Positions 54,891 through 64,000 of a stretch of 64,000 nt of DNA are shown here, in pieces. Below the pieces are notes generated by a model that saw nothing but the letters and a program-made list of their open reading frames with translations, had not been told where the DNA came from and ran no database searches. How positions within the stretch are numbered: the first letter of the stretch is position 1; every line of letters starts with the position of its first letter. The position numbers were made by a program, and so were the translations under genes. The DNA is from Rhizobiales bacterium 65-79 (GTDB lineage: Bacteria; Pseudomonadota; Alphaproteobacteria; Rhizobiales; Rhizobiaceae): NCBI GenBank assembly GCA_001896885.1, contig MKRJ01000013.1, forward strand, positions 124,001 to 188,000, in the 5' to 3' direction.

Positions 54891-55880
54891 ATGTTCCGCT
54901 GGGGTATTCTTTCGACGGCGAAGATCGGCCGCGACCACGTCGTTCCGGCCCTGCAGGACGCCGAGAACGGCGTGGTGACGGCCATCGCCAGCCGGGACGA
55001 GCAGAAGGCGCGGGCGCTGGCCGACCGTTTCGGCGTGCCATACGCCTTCGGCTCCTATGAGGAGATGCTCGCTTCGGACGTCATCGACGGCGTCTATATT
55101 CCACTGCCGACCTCCCAGCACGTCGAGTGGGCGGTGAAGGCGGCGGACGCCGGCAAGCATGTGCTGGTGGAAAAGCCGCTGGCCCTGAAGGCCGCGGATA
55201 TCGCCCCGGTCATCGCCGCGCGCGACCGCAATCATGTGCTGGTCTCCGAGGCCTTCATGGTCACCTACCATCCGCAATGGCTGAAGGTGCGCGAACTGAT
55301 CGCCGAAGGCGCCGTCGGCCGGCTGCGCCATGTCCAGGGCGCCTTCACCTATTACAATGTCGACGCCCGGAACATGCGCAACAGACCGGAACTCGGCGGC
55401 GGCGGGCTGCCCGACATCGGCGTCTATCCGACGGTGGCGGCGCGGTTCTCGACCGGCAGGGAGCCGCTCCGGCTGCAGGCGACGGTGGAGCGCGACCCGA
55501 AATTCGGCACCGACATCTATGCCTGCGTCAAGGCCGAGTTCGACGGCTTCGACCTGACCTTCTATTGCGCGACCCAGATGGCGGCCCGGCAAATCATGGT
55601 CTTCCACGGAGACAAGGGCTTCATCGAGGTGCATGCGCCCTTCAATGCCGGGCTCTACGACCATCACCGCATCGAACTGCACAACCGCAACCACACCGAG
55701 GCGACCGTCTTCCGCTTCCCCGATACGCGCCAGTACAGGCTGGAGGCCGAAACCTTCGCCCGCGCCGCGCAGGGCGAGGATGTGCCGGTCTTCACGCTGG
55801 AGGATTCTGTGAGGAACCAGAAAGTCATCGACGCCATCTACCGCGCCGCCGATGTGGAGGGGTGGGTGCCCGTCGACTAG
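54891..55880 (+). CDS. Gfo/Idh/MocA-family oxidoreductase
   Basis: A 329-residue NAD(P)-dependent sugar or cyclitol dehydrogenase. The N-terminal Rossmann domain starts [19 protein letters not shown], and the conserved lysine is in [14 protein letters not shown] near residue 93. The C-terminal half is the beta-sheet substrate domain ([12 protein letters not shown]). ATG 54891 has a GAGGAGAG ribosome site; the upstream frame runs through the mosaic repeat. Substrate unknown. Confidence 0.9.
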   Translation: MFRWGILSTAKIGRDHVVPALQDAENGVVTAIASRDEQKARALADRFGVPYAFGSYEEMLASDVIDGVYIPLPTSQHVEWAVKAADAGKHVLVEKPLALKAADIAPVIAARDRNHVLVSEAFMVTYHPQWLKVRELIAEGAVGRLRHVQGAFTYYNVDARNMRNRPELGGGGLPDIGVYPTVAARFSTGREPLRLQATVERDPKFGTDIYACVKAEFDGFDLTFYCATQMAARQIMVFHGDKGFIEVHAPFNAGLYDHHRIELHNRNHTEATVFRFPDTRQYRLEAETFARAAQGEDVPVFTLEDSVRNQKVIDAIYRAADVEGWVPVD

Positions 55881-55962
55881 AGCCAAGGCGGGCTTCGGGA
55901 TGCGGCCAATCATCCCGGCCACGCGGTGACGACAATATCGATTTGCCCCCGCCCGGCCTGAT

Positions 55963-56910
55963 GTGCCAAAGCCATCTGAAAAAGGGGAAGGATCGCTGAG
56001 CAGGAAAATCTGGCCGATTGTCGGCCTGGCCGCGGTGGCGCTGTCGGTCTGGCTGCTTTACCACGAATTGCGCGGGGTCTCGTTCGAGGACCTGGGCGAC
56101 AGCTTCGCCGCGATCAGCGTGCGCAACTGGGCGCTGGCCGGCGTCGCGACACTTGTCGCCTACGCCGCGCTCGCCGGCTACGACCGCGTCGCGCTGATGC
56201 ATCTCGGCCGCAAGGTCGACCTGCTTTTCGTGGCGCTGACGTCCTTCACCGCATACGCCGTTGCCCACAACATCGGCGCCTCGGTCTTTTCGGGCGCCCT
56301 TGTCCGCTACCGCGCCTATTCCTCCCGGGGGCTGACGGCGGCGGAGGTCGGCGTTCTCGTGGCCTTTTGCTCCTTCACCTTCGCCCTCGGCACGCTTCTT
56401 CTCACCGGACTGGTGCTCGTCGTCGAGCCGGGGATACTGGATCGCTTTGTCGATGTGCTGCCTCTCGAGGCGTCGGCCCCCACGGGACTGGTTCTGTTGG
56501 CGCTGGTGGCGCTCTACGTGGCGGGTTCGTGGCTGCATCTGAAACCGCTCAGGCTCGGCCGCTTCGAGCTGCAATATCCGCGCTTGCCCATTGTCGCCCG
56601 CCAGTTGCTGATCGGACCCCTCGAACTCGCCGCGGCCGCGGCGATCGTCTATTTCGCCCTGCCCTCGGCGGGAAATCCCGGCTATCTGGCCGTGCTCGGC
56701 ATCTTCATGATCTCGTTCTCGATCGCCCTCATCAGCCACGCGCCGGGCGGTCTCGGCGTGCTGGAACTCGCCTTCATCAACGGGCTCTCGGAGATAAAGG
56801 AGGCGGACGTCCTTGCGGCGCTGATCGTCTTCCGCCTGCTATACCTGATCGTGCCTTTCGTGCTGTCGTTGTTCCTGATCCTGATTTTCGAGCGGCAGCA
56901 ATATCGTTGA
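55963..56910 (+). CDS. UPF0104 / lysylphosphatidylglycerol-synthase-type membrane protein
   Basis: A 315-residue integral membrane protein with about eight hydrophobic segments, matching the transmembrane module of the UPF0104/MprF/AglD superfamily. Typical motifs are TAYAVAHNIGASVFSGALVRYR and SHAPGGLGVLELAF. It lacks the soluble synthase domain of MprF, so its role (lipid flipping or transport) is unknown. Start taken as GTG 55963, as no suitable ATG lies nearby. Its last 72 bp overlap the convergent DUF423 gene. Confidence 0.8.
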   Translation: MPKPSEKGEGSLSRKIWPIVGLAAVALSVWLLYHELRGVSFEDLGDSFAAISVRNWALAGVATLVAYAALAGYDRVALMHLGRKVDLLFVALTSFTAYAVAHNIGASVFSGALVRYRAYSSRGLTAAEVGVLVAFCSFTFALGTLLLTGLVLVVEPGILDRFVDVLPLEASAPTGLVLLALVALYVAGSWLHLKPLRLGRFELQYPRLPIVARQLLIGPLELAAAAAIVYFALPSAGNPGYLAVLGIFMISFSIALISHAPGGLGVLELAFINGLSEIKEADVLAALIVFRLLYLIVPFVLSLFLILIFERQQYR

Positions 56911-57279
56911 AGCGGCCGGACGCTGGACCTTCCCGGGGCTTCCCTGCCGCGAGAGGGCCGACGCCGCCACGACCAGCCAGCCGAGGATCAGCGCCGAGCC
57001 GCCGATCGGCGCGGCCATCGGGAAGAGCCGATGGCCGGCGAAATCGCGCATGGCGAGATCGCCGCAGAAAAGCAGAAGGCCGACGAGCAAGATCGCTCCG
57101 CCGGCCGCCAGCAGGCGGTTGCGCGGGAAAAGGCCGATCGCGAGCAGCGCCGGGGCATGCATGACGAGGAACGACGCCGCGATGCCGATATCGTGCCCGC
57201 CCGTATGGGCCGACGCCGCCGATAGAGCGACGCCGGCGGCGCCGGCCAGCCCGCCGGCGAAGATGAAGGACCTGCTCAT
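56839..57279 (-). CDS. DUF423 small membrane protein
   Basis: A protein of about 146 residues with an N-terminal MSRSFIFAGGLAGAAGVALSA segment, the FLVMHAPALLAIGL histidine-containing helix and FCGDLAMRDFAGHRLFPMAAPIGG, giving about four membrane segments in the DUF423/YgdD style. Family members normally stop around SALSRQG. Here the frame continues some 35 residues and overlaps the 3' end of the opposite-strand UPF0104 gene. ATG 57291 (MAFDMSRSF) is an alternative start. Function unknown. Confidence 0.72.
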   Translation of the reverse strand: MSRSFIFAGGLAGAAGVALSAASAHTGGHDIGIAASFLVMHAPALLAIGLFPRNRLLAAGGAILLVGLLLFCGDLAMRDFAGHRLFPMAAPIGGSALILGWLVVAASALSRQGSPGKVQRPAASTILLPLENQDQEQRQHERHDQV

Positions 57280-57291
57280 GTCGAAGGCCAT

Positions 57292-57610
57292 AGGCTCCGG
57301 TTTCGTTTTGTGTCCACCCCGTCCGCGACCCTCGATCGGCCTGAGCACGGGCTCTGCCAGGCAATGAGGGGGTGCTTCCGCTGGTCTCCGGGCTAAATCC
57401 GACGCTGCGGGATATCGCCCTTCACCCTTCTTCCCCTGCAATTCCTCTGCCCATGCGGCTTGCACGCTTTTGTGCCGGTTCTTATATACGCCGCGACACC
57501 GGCCGCGATGGGCATACACCCGTGGCGGACGGAATTTCTTGTGAACAGGGGCTGTCAACGGAACGCCTTTAACGGGTCCACCGGCGGCCTGCTTAGCGGA
57601 GAGAAATGAA
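57292..57610 (+). promoter_or_regulatory. dnaK upstream region with promoter 57459-57487
   Basis: A gene-free stretch of about 320 bp. CTTGCA (57459-57464), a 17-nt spacer and TTATAT (57482-57487) form a good promoter, close to both the alphaproteobacterial housekeeping consensus and the rhizobial RpoH-type consensus (CTTG... and a CTATAT-like -10). Control of dnaK by RpoH is established in rhizobia, so heat-shock use is likely. No CIRCE-type HrcA repeat was seen. Confidence 0.6.
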
Positions 57611-59527
<1,917 letters not shown>

Positions 59528-59552
59528 TCGCCCGAAACCAAGCCTTTGATGG

Positions 59553-59582
59553 AGAGCCCGGTCCCGCGCCGGGCTCTTTTCG
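59553..59582 (+). terminator. Intrinsic terminator after dnaK
   Basis: AGAGCCCGG (59553-59561) pairs perfectly with CCGGGCTCT (59569-59577) across a 7-nt loop, followed by TTTCG and more T's. It implies that dnaJ has its own promoter here. Confidence 0.85.
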
Positions 59583-59764
59583 TTTGGGGGATGTTCTGGA
59601 AGTCAATTTCAGGATCCGTAAGCAGATCTCCGTTTGCACCGGCGGCAGTATAGCGATTGCCGTCCGTTAAAATCATTTCCTGGATATTTGCCAAATCTTA
59701 GATCGGCCGTGGCATTTCTAGGTCTGCCGTTGTCCGCATGGCGGCAATTCGGGGAGTAGCGGAC

Positions 59765-61606
59765 ATGGATATGCAGCCACGTAGCCGTTGGCACCCCTTT
59801 TTGAGGCCGGCCGCAAATCTGGTTCTACGCGTCGCGAGCGCGTTTCTTTTGTTTTCGGCAACTTGGGGCAATATCGCCCACGGGCAGACGCCGGTTGATG
59901 CGGGCACGCCGTCAGCTACTTTCGCAGCCAAATCTCGCCACGATAAATTGCCCTCGGAACTGGCCGGTTCCGTGCGGGAGGCTATTGTCGGCGGCCGTTA
60001 CGAGGCCGCCAATCAGATCGCCGAAGCGGAGCTTGCCAAAAGTCATATTACAGCGTGGCGCTACTATCCGTTTACCGATTTTATGGCCACGGTTTCGAGT
60101 GACAACGATGCGCGCTACGAGGCCGGTCTCAACCAATGGGTTTCGAGCAATCCAAAGGCGGCCCTGCCGATCCTCATCCGTGCGCGATACTATTACGACA
60201 CGGCCTGGTTCAGGAGGGGGCATCGTTTCGATGAGGAGACGCTGCCTGCAGACCTCGTTGTCTTTCAAGACTACCTGCGACGGGCACGGGCCGACGTGGA
60301 TCGTGCTCTCGAATTGGATGGCTCGAATCCGTACGCATACTACCTCAAGCTCGTCGTCCTGCGCGGCCTCGGAGATGTCTCCGGCGAACAGAGCTTTCTC
60401 GACCAGGCGATCGCTAGATTTCCGGACTACTACCCGCTCTACGAAGAAGGCCTTGTGATGCGCGAGCCACGCTGGGGCGGATCGGTCCCGGCGATGCAGC
60501 ATTTCGTCGATCGATATGCCAGCCGAGCGGAGACTTATTCCCCGCTCAAGCTACTCTACATAAGCCTGTACCGCAGGATCCTGGATGCCAATTCGTTGAT
60601 ATGCGGTGTATTCTATCGTGATCGGGAAAAGGCTACCGACTGCCTGCGAACGCTGATGAAGCAACAGGCAACACCCGATCTGGAGCACGAGGTCGTAGCC
60701 GCTCTGCAAATCTATGATCATGCCGATCACTATGAGTTCGGGTTGGTGGTGAAGGACATTCTCCTCGACATGCTCCGAGCGGGCGGCGGCGAAACCTATG
60801 CGGGTGCCGTGTTGCAACTTGCCGCGAGCGCGATGCACAGCGATACGCAGCTGGACGAGAAGAATCCCGGCCACAATGACTACGTTGTTGATGCCGTTGT
60901 CGCCCAGTCCTGGTACTGGAAAGGCTTCTATGACAACGCTCTCTCCAAGAACCGGGAGGCACTTGCAGATATAGCCAAAAGCGAATTTCCCGACGATGAC
61001 GCAAGGGATCTGGCAAATTCAACGATTTATCTGCAGATGCTTGACCCGCTTTCCTATCAGTCCCGGTTCGACGACGTCATCACCTATGCCCGTGCTGCTC
61101 TCGATCTCGGCAACCAGGTCGATTGGGAGCACTACATCTGCTACGCGTATTACGAAAAAAGAGCCTACCAGAAGGCGCTCCCCGACTGCACGAAGGCGGT
61201 AAGCGACGATCCGGCGAACCTGCTGGCGAGATATTGGCGCGGGCTCGTCTACCAGCAGATGGGAAACCTGGACGCCGCGCTGGATGATTTCACTGTAGTA
61301 GCCAACTCCGAAAATGGTTATCGAGCAAACGCAGCGGTAAACGTTAGCTGGATATACGATAAGCAAAAGAAATTTAGAGAGGCGATCGATAGCCTAAAAA
61401 AATATATGTACTTGTACGACGAAAAATCAGTCGGAAAATATAATGTCGCAGTAGCATACAACAATCGCTGTTACGCGTACATGCAGATAGGAGAATTTCA
61501 CAAGGCGCTGGACGATTGTACGCAATCGTTGAAATACGGAAGCATCCCGGATGCTTTTCAGAAACAGCAGGAACTGGTCAAGCGCCTCGGCGTTAGCGGG
61601 GGATAG
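59765..61606 (+). CDS. Secreted TPR-repeat protein (DUF4034-like), unknown function
   Basis: A 613-residue protein. An N-terminal signal peptide (hydrophobic VLRVASAFLLFSATWG, ending near AHG) is followed by a helical body. Its middle resembles DUF4034 proteins (tandem WVSSNPKAALPILIRARYYYDTAW), and its C-terminal third has TPR units (YWRGLVYQQMGNLDAALDDF, NRCYAYMQIGEFHKALDDC). ATG 59765 has a GGGGAG ribosome site. Base composition is lower in GC than the neighbours, most clearly at 61310-61560 with AAA, ATA and TAT codons, suggesting transfer. It lies between dnaK and dnaJ. Likely periplasmic; role unknown. Confidence 0.8.
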   Translation: MDMQPRSRWHPFLRPAANLVLRVASAFLLFSATWGNIAHGQTPVDAGTPSATFAAKSRHDKLPSELAGSVREAIVGGRYEAANQIAEAELAKSHITAWRYYPFTDFMATVSSDNDARYEAGLNQWVSSNPKAALPILIRARYYYDTAWFRRGHRFDEETLPADLVVFQDYLRRARADVDRALELDGSNPYAYYLKLVVLRGLGDVSGEQSFLDQAIARFPDYYPLYEEGLVMREPRWGGSVPAMQHFVDRYASRAETYSPLKLLYISLYRRILDANSLICGVFYRDREKATDCLRTLMKQQATPDLEHEVVAALQIYDHADHYEFGLVVKDILLDMLRAGGGETYAGAVLQLAASAMHSDTQLDEKNPGHNDYVVDAVVAQSWYWKGFYDNALSKNREALADIAKSEFPDDDARDLANSTIYLQMLDPLSYQSRFDDVITYARAALDLGNQVDWEHYICYAYYEKRAYQKALPDCTKAVSDDPANLLARYWRGLVYQQMGNLDAALDDFTVVANSENGYRANAAVNVSWIYDKQKKFREAIDSLKKYMYLYDEKSVGKYNVAVAYNNRCYAYMQIGEFHKALDDCTQSLKYGSIPDAFQKQQELVKRLGVSGG

Positions 61607-61850
61607 CGCGAGATTATACCCGGCAGAAGAGAAGCGCAGCGCATAGGGCGGCAGGCACCGTCGTCTGCCGCCGTCCTGGTCCAAAAAGTCGATCTTTCAC
61701 GAGCGAGCCTCCAGGAATCCCAAGAGGCCAAACGATCTGGCGCTCCTCCCGTTAAGCTTAACGACTCCTTTCCGCCACAAGCCGGATTGCAGGTGTTACG
61801 ACACGGCATCCGAGCAGAAAAACAAGGATAGGCGGCGGGGAGGCTGGCCG

Positions 61851-62948
61851 ATGATGCATTTCCGGATACTCGGCTTCTGGCGGGTCGCGGCGGCCATCCT
61901 GGTGATGATGTACCACTTCCTGTTCTACGGGCCGGAAAGCGCCAACTGGATGGCGGGCCGGATGGTGGCGCTGATGCCGCTCCTCGACATGTTCATGATG
62001 ATCTCGGGCTTCCTCATCATGTTCCGCTATGTCGACCGGCTTCTGATGGAGCCCGGCAGCTATGCGCATTTCATCTGGCGTCGGGTCGCGCGCTTCTATC
62101 CGCTCTATTTCGTGACGCTCGCCTATTTCGTGATGGTCGGCATCGCCGTCCATCTGGGCTTCATCGGCTCGACGGCCGTGGGGCGCTACGACTTTTCCGC
62201 CCTGCCGGCCAACCTGCTCCTGATCCAGGGCTGGGGATTCACCGACACGCTCACCTTCAACTACGTCGCCTGGACGCTTTCGGCGGAATGGTTCTGCTAC
62301 CTTACCCTGCCCGTGGTGGTGATCGCCTACCGGCGCTTCGGCGCGCCCGGGCTCGTGGTGCTGATCGGGGTGACGATCGCGGCGCTCGAGCTGGCTGTCG
62401 CCGCCGGGATCATCCCTTTTTCGACCTGGATGGTGGCCGATACCTGGGGCGCCTACCGCGCCTTCGCCGATTTCGGCATCGGCGCGCTCGTCGCCGTGAC
62501 CGTCCGCGACAGCCGCTGGCGGATGCGCAGCCACTGGGTCGGCTGGGGTGCGTTTGCAGCGACCGTGGTCGCGATGTGGAACGGGCTTGGCGGCTACCCG
62601 GCTTTCGCCCTGCTCGCCATATCGATCTTCCTTGCCGCGCTCGCCGAGCGCAACAACCAGGACGCCACGCGTTTCCTCCGGCCTTTCGACCCGGTCGCCA
62701 ACGCCTCCTTCAGCATCTACCTCATCCATCCGATCATGGCTTCGCTGCTGCTCGGCATTGTCTGGCGGCATTTGCTGGAGCCGGCGCACGTGGTGAGCTT
62801 CTATGTCTATTGGCTCGTCCCGATGGCGGCGTCCGTGGCGCTTGCCGTCGCCTCGTCTAAATATTTCGAGGCGCCGCTCGGCAATGCCCTCAACGAGTGG
62901 TTTGGGCACGTTTTCCCGCTGAACCGCAAACTGTCGCGGGCCGCATAG
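61851..62948 (+). CDS. Acyltransferase-3 family membrane protein (OafA/YrhL-like)
   Basis: A 365-residue inner-membrane O-acyltransferase with about ten hydrophobic helices. The family signatures are FWRVAAAILVMMYHFLFYG with the conserved histidine near residue 22, a RVARFYPLYF arginine motif, WTLSAEWFCY, and ASFSIYLIHPIM. Such enzymes acetylate or succinylate polysaccharide, LPS or Nod-factor-like substrates; the target here is unknown. A 244-nt gap with nothing notable separates it from the TPR gene. Confidence 0.86.
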   Translation: MMHFRILGFWRVAAAILVMMYHFLFYGPESANWMAGRMVALMPLLDMFMMISGFLIMFRYVDRLLMEPGSYAHFIWRRVARFYPLYFVTLAYFVMVGIAVHLGFIGSTAVGRYDFSALPANLLLIQGWGFTDTLTFNYVAWTLSAEWFCYLTLPVVVIAYRRFGAPGLVVLIGVTIAALELAVAAGIIPFSTWMVADTWGAYRAFADFGIGALVAVTVRDSRWRMRSHWVGWGAFAATVVAMWNGLGGYPAFALLAISIFLAALAERNNQDATRFLRPFDPVANASFSIYLIHPIMASLLLGIVWRHLLEPAHVVSFYVYWLVPMAASVALAVASSKYFEAPLGNALNEWFGHVFPLNRKLSRAA

Positions 62949-63097
62949 GGGAAATCGGCCACGCCCGTCGAAAAAAATCTCCGCAAATGCCTGAAATTGT
63001 GGCATTGCGGCTACCGGCTTACTAAATCGGGGCTGGATACCGGCGCGAGGGATTCCTAACGGATCGCCGGCAGCGATGAAGAAGCGGGCAGCACGCA

Positions 63098-64000
63098 ATG
63101 CAGGTTGACTTCTACGAAACGCTCGGCGTCGCAAAGGGCTGCGACGAGAAGGAGCTGAAAGCGGCGTTCCGCAAGCTTGCCATGCAGTTCCATCCGGACC
63201 GCAATCCTGGCGACAAGGCCTGCGAGCACAAGTTCAAGGAAATCAATCAGGCCTACGAGATACTGAAGGACCCGCAGAAGCGCGCGGCCTACGACCGCTT
63301 CGGCCACGCCGCGTTCGAGAATGGCGGCATGGGCCGCGGCGGGGCGAACGGCTTCGCGGCGGGCGGCTTCGCCGACATCTTCGAGGACATCTTCGGCGAG
63401 ATGATGGGCGGGCGTCAGCGCCGCTCTTCGAGCGGGCGCGAGCGCGGCGCCGACCTGCGCTACAATATGGAGATTTCGCTGGAAGAGGCCTATGCCGGCA
63501 AGACGGCGCAGATCCGCGTGCCGACTTCCGTGCAATGCGCCGAGTGTTCCGGCTCCGGCGCCAGGCCGGGCACGCAACCGACCGCATGCCCGCTCTGCTC
63601 GGGCTCCGGGCGTATCCGCGCCGCCCAGGGCTTCTTTTCCATCGAACGCACCTGTCCGCAATGCCAGGGGCGCGGCCAGACGATCAAGGATCCGTGCCCG
63701 AAATGCTCCGGCAACGGCCGCGTGACGGAGGAGCGCTCGCTTTCCGTCAACATCCCGGCCGGCATAGAGGACGGCACGCGCATCCGGCTCGCGGGCGAGG
63801 GCGAGGCCGGCCTGCGCAGCGGCCCGGCCGGCGACCTCTACATCTTCCTTTCGGTCAAGCCGCACGAATTCTTCCAGCGCGACGGGGCGGACCTCTATTG
63901 CCGCGTGCCGATCTCCATGACGACGGCGGCGCTCGGCGGCTCCTTCGAGGTGGCGACGCTCGACGGCACGCAGACGCGCGTCAAGGTTCCGGAGGGAACG
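63098..64000 (+). CDS. dnaJ: Chaperone DnaJ (partial, runs off the window)
   Basis: The first 301 codons of DnaJ. The J-domain has the HPD motif ([13 protein letters not shown]), followed by a Gly/Phe-rich linker ([20 protein letters not shown]). Four zinc-finger repeats are [24 protein letters not shown] and CPKCSGNG, and the C-terminal substrate domain begins. The start at ATG 63098 gives [11 protein letters not shown]; an ATG at 63076 runs into a stop. No stop codon is seen before the window edge. Confidence 0.97.
   Translation, partial: MQVDFYETLGVAKGCDEKELKAAFRKLAMQFHPDRNPGDKACEHKFKEINQAYEILKDPQKRAAYDRFGHAAFENGGMGRGGANGFAAGGFADIFEDIFGEMMGGRQRRSSSGRERGADLRYNMEISLEEAYAGKTAQIRVPTSVQCAECSGSGARPGTQPTACPLCSGSGRIRAAQGFFSIERTCPQCQGRGQTIKDPCPKCSGNGRVTEERSLSVNIPAGIEDGTRIRLAGEGEAGLRSGPAGDLYIFLSVKPHEFFQRDGADLYCRVPISMTTAALGGSFEVATLDGTQTRVKVPEGT

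Overview
The window is GC-rich, densely coded DNA from an alphaproteobacterium of the Hyphomicrobiales (Rhizobiales), most like Mesorhizobium and its Phyllobacteriaceae relatives. The markers are a ChvI/ChvG (BvrR/BvrS) pair beside pckA, a short HPr kinase with PTS EIIA and HPr, a DivL-like kinase with tyrosine in its H-box, a TsaE-AmgK fusion next to murU, AddB/AddA, and a trpFBA-accD-folC cluster. No phage, transposase, CRISPR array, tRNA or intact rRNA gene was seen. The genus is inferred, not shown.

Layout. 1-3600: tail of an unknown gene, an aldo/keto reductase, a GH43 beta-xylosidase and a small secreted cysteine protein. 3.6-11.3 kb: a complete five-step histidine utilisation locus, hutU-hutG-hutH-hutI on the minus strand and hutF-hutC divergent on the plus strand, with a palindromic operator candidate between. 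11.3-13.1 kb: an overlapping minus-strand trio, nitroreductase-arfB-alkB. 13.1-14.7 kb: the largest gene-free gap, with several strong hairpins and two copies of a palindromic element of about 205 bp. 14.7-22.2 kb: pckA, chvI, chvG, hprK, EIIA, HPr and ahcY, joining acid/envelope signalling, PTS signalling and gluconeogenesis. 22.4-34.3 kb: divL-like kinase, tsaE-amgK, murU, addB, addA and trxA, mostly stop-start coupled and ended by a strong terminator.

34.6-43.5 kb is read on the minus strand: folC, accD, trpA, a 53-codon DUF2158/YodC-type gene, trpB, trpF, a YgjP-type metallopeptidase, a DUF2852 protein, a BenE transporter and an alpha/beta hydrolase. 43.6-51.6 kb is the translation cluster infC-rpmI-rplT-pheS-pheT. 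It is interrupted by an ICMT-type methyltransferase gene, a Rieske oxygenase gene, and a BrnT/BrnA toxin-antitoxin pair plus a GFA-family gene. infC appears to use an AUU start. 51.6-57.3 kb: aldo/keto reductase, cytochrome b561, YceI, an XRE regulator, a Gfo/Idh/MocA oxidoreductase, a UPF0104 membrane protein and a DUF423 protein. 57.4-64 kb: dnaK and the start of dnaJ, separated by a low-GC TPR protein gene and an acyltransferase-3 gene.

A recurrent theme is families of short inverted-repeat mosaic elements (compare rhizobial RIME and Brucella Bru-RS elements). Most are intergenic, but one forms the hutH-hutG junction and supplies the end of HutH and the start of HutG, and another supplies the tail of AlkB. 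The other features most worth follow-up are the small gene translationally coupled between trpB and trpA, the BrnTA module with its perfect 10-bp inverted repeat between pheS and pheT, and the structured stretch near 13.3-13.6 kb.
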